Source: Spongiibacteraceae bacterium (GTDB lineage Bacteria; Pseudomonadota; Gammaproteobacteria; Pseudomonadales; PIVM01). Taken from it: a DNA stretch of 8,947 nucleotides. The position numbers and the translations under genes were made by a program. The stretch covers positions 1 through 8,947 of the forward strand of contig JAUXDF010000106.1 of assembly GCA_030618505.1 (NCBI GenBank), read 5' to 3'. The notes under the pieces are model-generated. The model saw only the letters and a program-made list of their open reading frames with translations, ran no database searches and had not been told where the DNA came from. Positions within the stretch are counted from its first letter, which is position 1; every line of letters begins with the position of its first letter. Below, piece after piece: positions 6,549 to 8,947 of the stretch.

Positions 6549-7418
6549 CTACACGCCAAACTGGTAATGCAGAAAAATACCGGCGAATACGCTTGCTCCC
6601 ACCCAATTGTTATTGAGAAAGGCTTTAAAGCAAGCATCGGGCTTTCGCTCGCGAATAAGGTATTGCTGATAAACAAAAAATCCGCCAGCAGCGACCAGAC
6701 TGAGATAATAAAAGCTGCCCAGCTCAAAGCGCTGCCCAAGCAATACCAGTGAAAAAATTACAAAAGCCTGCATGCTGGCAGTAATTACTCTATCAGCATC
6801 AGCAAATAAAATAGCGGTGGACTTAACACCTATTTTAAGATCGTCATCCCGACCCATCATCGCATAAAAAGTACCGTAGACCACCGTCCAAACTACCACT
6901 ACTGTATAAAGCAGCCAGATTTGAGGTGGTACAGCATCACGCTGCGCAGCAAAGGCCATCACCACACTCCAGGAAAATGCCGCACCTAAAAAAATCGGTG
7001 CAAGATGGGTATAACGCTTCATAAAAAGGTAACAAAATGCCAGCGCCATACCACAAAATAATAGCATCACCGTCAGCCAGTTGGTCAGTAGCACTAATAC
7101 AAAAGTCAGGGCACACAGTGCGGTAAAAAGTATTAAGGTTTCTTTATCACTCACCTTTCCAGAGCTCAGAGGGTGATTTGTTATGCGTTTAACATGGTGA
7201 TCAATATCTCGGCCTGCATAGTCATTAATCACACAACCAGCCGAGCGTATTAATATACAGCCAAGGACAAAAACAACCAGATTCTGCCAGTCAGGCCAAC
7301 CTTCTGCAGCCAGCCAGAGACTCCAGAGTGTCGGCCAAAGCAACAACAGGATGCCAACCGGACGATCAAGCCGCATCAGCGCAATATAGTGGGGAAACTG
7401 TTTTTTTAGATCTATCAT
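6549..7418 (-). CDS. UbiA-family aromatic prenyltransferase with altered Asp-rich motifs
   Basis: UbiA is an integral inner-membrane enzyme that joins a polyprenyl chain to 4-hydroxybenzoate in ubiquinone synthesis. The 289-residue product has the family length, many hydrophobic segments, LLLLWPTLWSLWLA (24-37), KRYTHL (134-139) and the C-terminal ACFKAFLNNNWVG typical of true UbiA. The motifs that bind Mg-diphosphate are changed. Motif 1 reads N65-D-Y-A-G69-R-D-I-D73 where E. coli has NDYADRKFD. Motif 2 reads Y-G182-T-F-Y-A-M-M-G189-R-D-D-D where E. coli has YDTQYAMVDRDDD. NRPL has become NHPL (H82) and YP has become YL (L131). It may be a diverged paralogue, an enzyme of altered specificity or a decaying copy, so I give no symbol. 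No ribosome site is visible before ATG 7418, and no ubiC is adjacent. Confidence 0.9.
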   Translation of the reverse strand: MIDLKKQFPHYIALMRLDRPVGILLLLWPTLWSLWLAAEGWPDWQNLVVFVLGCILIRSAGCVINDYAGRDIDHHVKRITNHPLSSGKVSDKETLILFTALCALTFVLVLLTNWLTVMLLFCGMALAFCYLFMKRYTHLAPIFLGAAFSWSVVMAFAAQRDAVPPQIWLLYTVVVVWTVVYGTFYAMMGRDDDLKIGVKSTAILFADADRVITASMQAFVIFSLVLLGQRFELGSFYYLSLVAAGGFFVYQQYLIRERKPDACFKAFLNNNWVGASVFAGIFLHYQFGV

Positions 7419-7919
7419 GATGGGAAAACTATTAAAAATTATCGCGATACGGCTATTAAATAATTGCCATACTATAGGCGGTTTTCTTTTGTAAAACCAG
7501 AACCACCCCAGCCTTGTCCGTCATGCCTGGTTTTCAAATACTGTTAAAATCCGGCAAAAAATCTCACTGGGCGACAGCTACTGGTTATTAAACCACCGGC
7601 TTTATTGAAGGTAATAATATTTACGAATTATGGCCAGGCGATAGAATCTGCTAATCGATACGGATCTGTCTTAGTAAACATGGAATTATAAATGACGCAT
7701 AGCGGGCAAAAGCGCGCGCAGAATGAGCAATATTCCTCTAACATACAAGACTTCTAGATAATTGTTAGCAAATTACCGTGCATTACCTTGACTGTAAGCA
7801 GCGCTAACGCGAAGATGCGGACTGAAATCGATAACAATTTTATTGTTTTCCTGTCGAGGGGCTGAAAGCTCGGCAAAGCGACAGGGATAACCTACCTTCA
7901 GAAACCAGGAGACCTAACC
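7419..7919. other. Gene-free divergent region between the ubiA-like operon and the HU gene
   Basis: This 501-base spacer must hold the promoters of two divergent transcription units. Reading both strands I found only frames of about 22 codons, without ribosome sites or recognisable similarity, and no trace of ubiC or rubredoxin. A weak -10-like TATAGT (7476-7471) precedes the ubiA-like gene. TTGACT at 7788-7793 could be a -35 element for the HU gene, but I cannot place a good -10 after it. Confidence 0.6.
7471..7499 (-). promoter_or_regulatory. Weak candidate promoter for the ubiA-like operon
   Basis: On the minus strand TATAGT (7476-7471) is a good -10 match, preceded after 17 nt by a poor -35, TGGTTT (7499-7494). 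It lies about 55 bp upstream of the ATG at 7418. The -10 element carries most of the evidence. Confidence 0.25.
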
Positions 7920-8192
7920 ATGCGTAAACCCGAATTAGCGGCTGCCATAGCCGAAGCTGTTGATCTGCCCAAAGAAAAAGCAAATGATGTCTTAACCGCC
8001 ATATTGGACGAAATCACCAATGCCGTCAGCCGTGATGAAACTGTCAGCCTGATTGGCTTTGGCACTTTTTCCCGCCGTCATCGTGCCGCTCGCAAGGGTA
8101 AAAACCCTCAGACCGGCGCCGAGATGGATATTGCTGCTAGCAATACCGTAGGCTTTAAAGCTGGCAAGTCATTAAAAGACGCCGTTGCCTAG
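7920..8192 (+). CDS. HU-family nucleoid DNA-binding protein
   Basis: HU proteins are small basic dimers that bend and compact DNA with little sequence preference. This 90-residue product has the family length and signature: GFGTF at 46-50, then RRHRAARKGKNPQTG leading to the beta-arm tip, with P63 as the proline that intercalates into DNA, and FKAGKSLKDAV at the C-terminus. The N-terminus MRKPELAAAIAE resembles a second HU homologue of Pseudomonas rather than the MNKSEL type of enterobacterial HU-alpha and HU-beta; that comparison is from memory. AGGAGA lies 8 nt before the ATG and is a strong ribosome site. The gene is monocistronic, divergent from the ubiA-like operon and convergent with the cytochrome gene, with a terminator just after it. 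I cannot choose between hupA, hupB and hupN. Confidence 0.94.
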   Translation: MRKPELAAAIAEAVDLPKEKANDVLTAILDEITNAVSRDETVSLIGFGTFSRRHRAARKGKNPQTGAEMDIAASNTVGFKAGKSLKDAVA

Positions 8193-8230
8193 CATCAGGA
8201 ATATCTAGCCCGCGACTGCTTATTTATTTA

Positions 8231-8265
8231 AAAACGAACGTCCTTAGGTGGCGTTCGTTTTTTTT
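8231..8265 (+). terminator. Intrinsic terminator of the HU gene
   Basis: The arms AAAACGAACG (8231-8240) and CGTTCGTTTT (8252-8261) form a 10-bp stem around an 11-base loop that can pair further through CC and GG. The second arm runs into an eight-T tract (8258-8265). It begins 39 nt after the HU stop codon. Confidence 0.9.
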
Positions 8266-8343
8266 CGCCTATCTCATTTACACTTTCTCATTAACAAACC
8301 TGTTAAAACACGCGTTGATAGCATTGGACTACAATTTCCAGAC

Positions 8344-8378
8344 AAAAAAAAGCCGCGAACCAAGTCGCGGCTTTTTAA
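8344..8378 (-). terminator. Intrinsic terminator of the diheme cytochrome gene, probably bidirectional
   Basis: The arms AAAAAGCCGCGA (8347-8358) and TCGCGGCTTTTT (8365-8376) form a 12-bp stem with loop ACCAAG. Read on the minus strand it starts about 15 nt after the cytochrome stop codon and ends in a run of eight T. Because T also follows on the plus strand, it can back up termination from the HU gene. Confidence 0.9.
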
Positions 8379-8390
8379 TCTCATTAACGT

Positions 8391-8947
8391 TTAGGGACAA
8401 GTACCCGACAGGGTAGTAATCCACTCACTAATTAACGCAACGCCTTCTGTGTGCACCACTGACTTGGCCAGCTCGGGCATTTTGATTGAGGCCGCCACAG
8501 AATTCATTCGATAAATCATAATCGAATTAGCTGGATCACCTGGAACCACATCGTACTTGAAACCACCAGCAGCAGTACCTGCAGCGATTGGTGTTTTACA
8601 AATACCAATATGCGAGTCCAGAGGCTGGTCTGCAGTCAGCCACAAACCGGTAGAGGCTCCACGACCACCCGTATTGTTGTGACAATGTGCGCAGTTACTC
8701 TCAAGATAAGCCAAGGCTCGCTCTTGCACGCTGCCGTCCGCGGGGTCATCCCACACAGGGTGACGAGGTGCTGTAACACGCGGATCAGCAGGGGCGCCAT
8801 CTAAAATCCCAACACTCGCCCAGTGGGCGATCTGATTTTCAGTCACACTACCGTAGTTGTAGTCGTCATTCAGTCGACGCACCTCAGGCCCAAGAGGCTT
8901 ATCGGTTTGCTGAACACCATGACAACTGGAACACTGGTTGATGTTTG
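8391..8947 (-). CDS. Diheme c-type cytochrome of the SO_2930 type, C-terminal part, truncated by window edge
   Basis: The frame is open from the right edge to TAA at 8391-8393, giving 185 codons of the C-terminal part. It has two covalent heme sites: CSSCH (8933-8919) and CAHCH (8693-8679). Between and after them come PLGPEVRRLN, VTENQIAHWASVG, VWDDPADGS, ERALAYLESNC, ICKTPIAAG, VVPGDPANSIMIYRM, MPELAKSVVH and a final ISEWI. This series matches the family of exported diheme cytochromes typified by Shewanella SO_2930, with MPELA supplying a possible axial Met. Such proteins sit in the periplasm or outer envelope; their electron partner is generally unknown and they are often next to a parallel beta-helix protein, which here would be outside the window. 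The GTG at 8882 is internal and should not be taken as the start. Confidence 0.88.
   Translation of the reverse strand, partial: NINQCSSCHGVQQTDKPLGPEVRRLNDDYNYGSVTENQIAHWASVGILDGAPADPRVTAPRHPVWDDPADGSVQERALAYLESNCAHCHNNTGGRGASTGLWLTADQPLDSHIGICKTPIAAGTAAGGFKYDVVPGDPANSIMIYRMNSVAASIKMPELAKSVVHTEGVALISEWITTLSGTCP

Noticed and set aside
8391..8882. Complete 163-residue gene starting at GTG 8882
   Set aside because: The frame continues upstream to the window edge and includes the first CSSCH heme motif, so the GTG is an internal Val codon.
1..8947. CRISPR array, tRNA, rRNA, insertion sequence, toxin-antitoxin or phage module
   Set aside because: No regularly spaced repeats, cloverleaf, transposase or terminal inverted repeats were found on reading both strands.

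Overview
The window looks like a chromosomal segment of a free-living, probably marine gammaproteobacterium with moderate GC. This rests on the gene content: adenosylcobalamin-dependent ribonucleotide reductase, a UbiA-type prenyltransferase, a Cti fatty acid isomerase, an HU protein beginning MRKPELAAAIAE like a Pseudomonas HU homologue, and an SO_2930-type diheme cytochrome. No integrase, transposase, CRISPR array, tRNA or rRNA is visible.

Layout. Positions 1-1154 (-) hold the N-terminal part of nrdJ, which runs off the left edge. A 787-base divergent intergenic region follows. It carries two NrdR-type boxes 32 bp apart over a candidate nrdJ promoter, a 16-bp perfect palindrome in the putative nrdJ leader, and a short possibly coding relic. 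A small SpoIIAA/STAS-like protein (1942-2379, +) converges on an NAD(P)-binding epimerase-like protein (2516-3478, -). After a 312-base gap comes a minus-strand cluster, transcribed in the order ubiA-like (7418-6549), a VOC/glyoxalase-like protein (6524-6162) and cti (6154-3791). Its genes are 24 and 7 nt apart, so it is probably one operon. A 501-base gene-free divergent region separates it from an HU gene (7920-8192, +), which ends in a strong terminator. The right edge is the C-terminal part of a diheme c-type cytochrome (8391 to the edge, -) with its own terminator.

How the genes relate. The minus-strand cluster concerns the membrane: an aromatic prenyltransferase homologue, a small VOC protein, and an exported heme enzyme that isomerises cis to trans acyl chains in phospholipids. 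The ubiA-like gene is the most unusual item. Compared with E. coli UbiA as I remember it, three Asp positions in or beside the two Asp-rich motifs are Gly, and other conserved residues differ too, while the overall fold and C-terminus are retained. It may be a diverged paralogue rather than the housekeeping ubiquinone enzyme. The rest are ordinary core or accessory genes. I see no convincing defence system or new mobile system.
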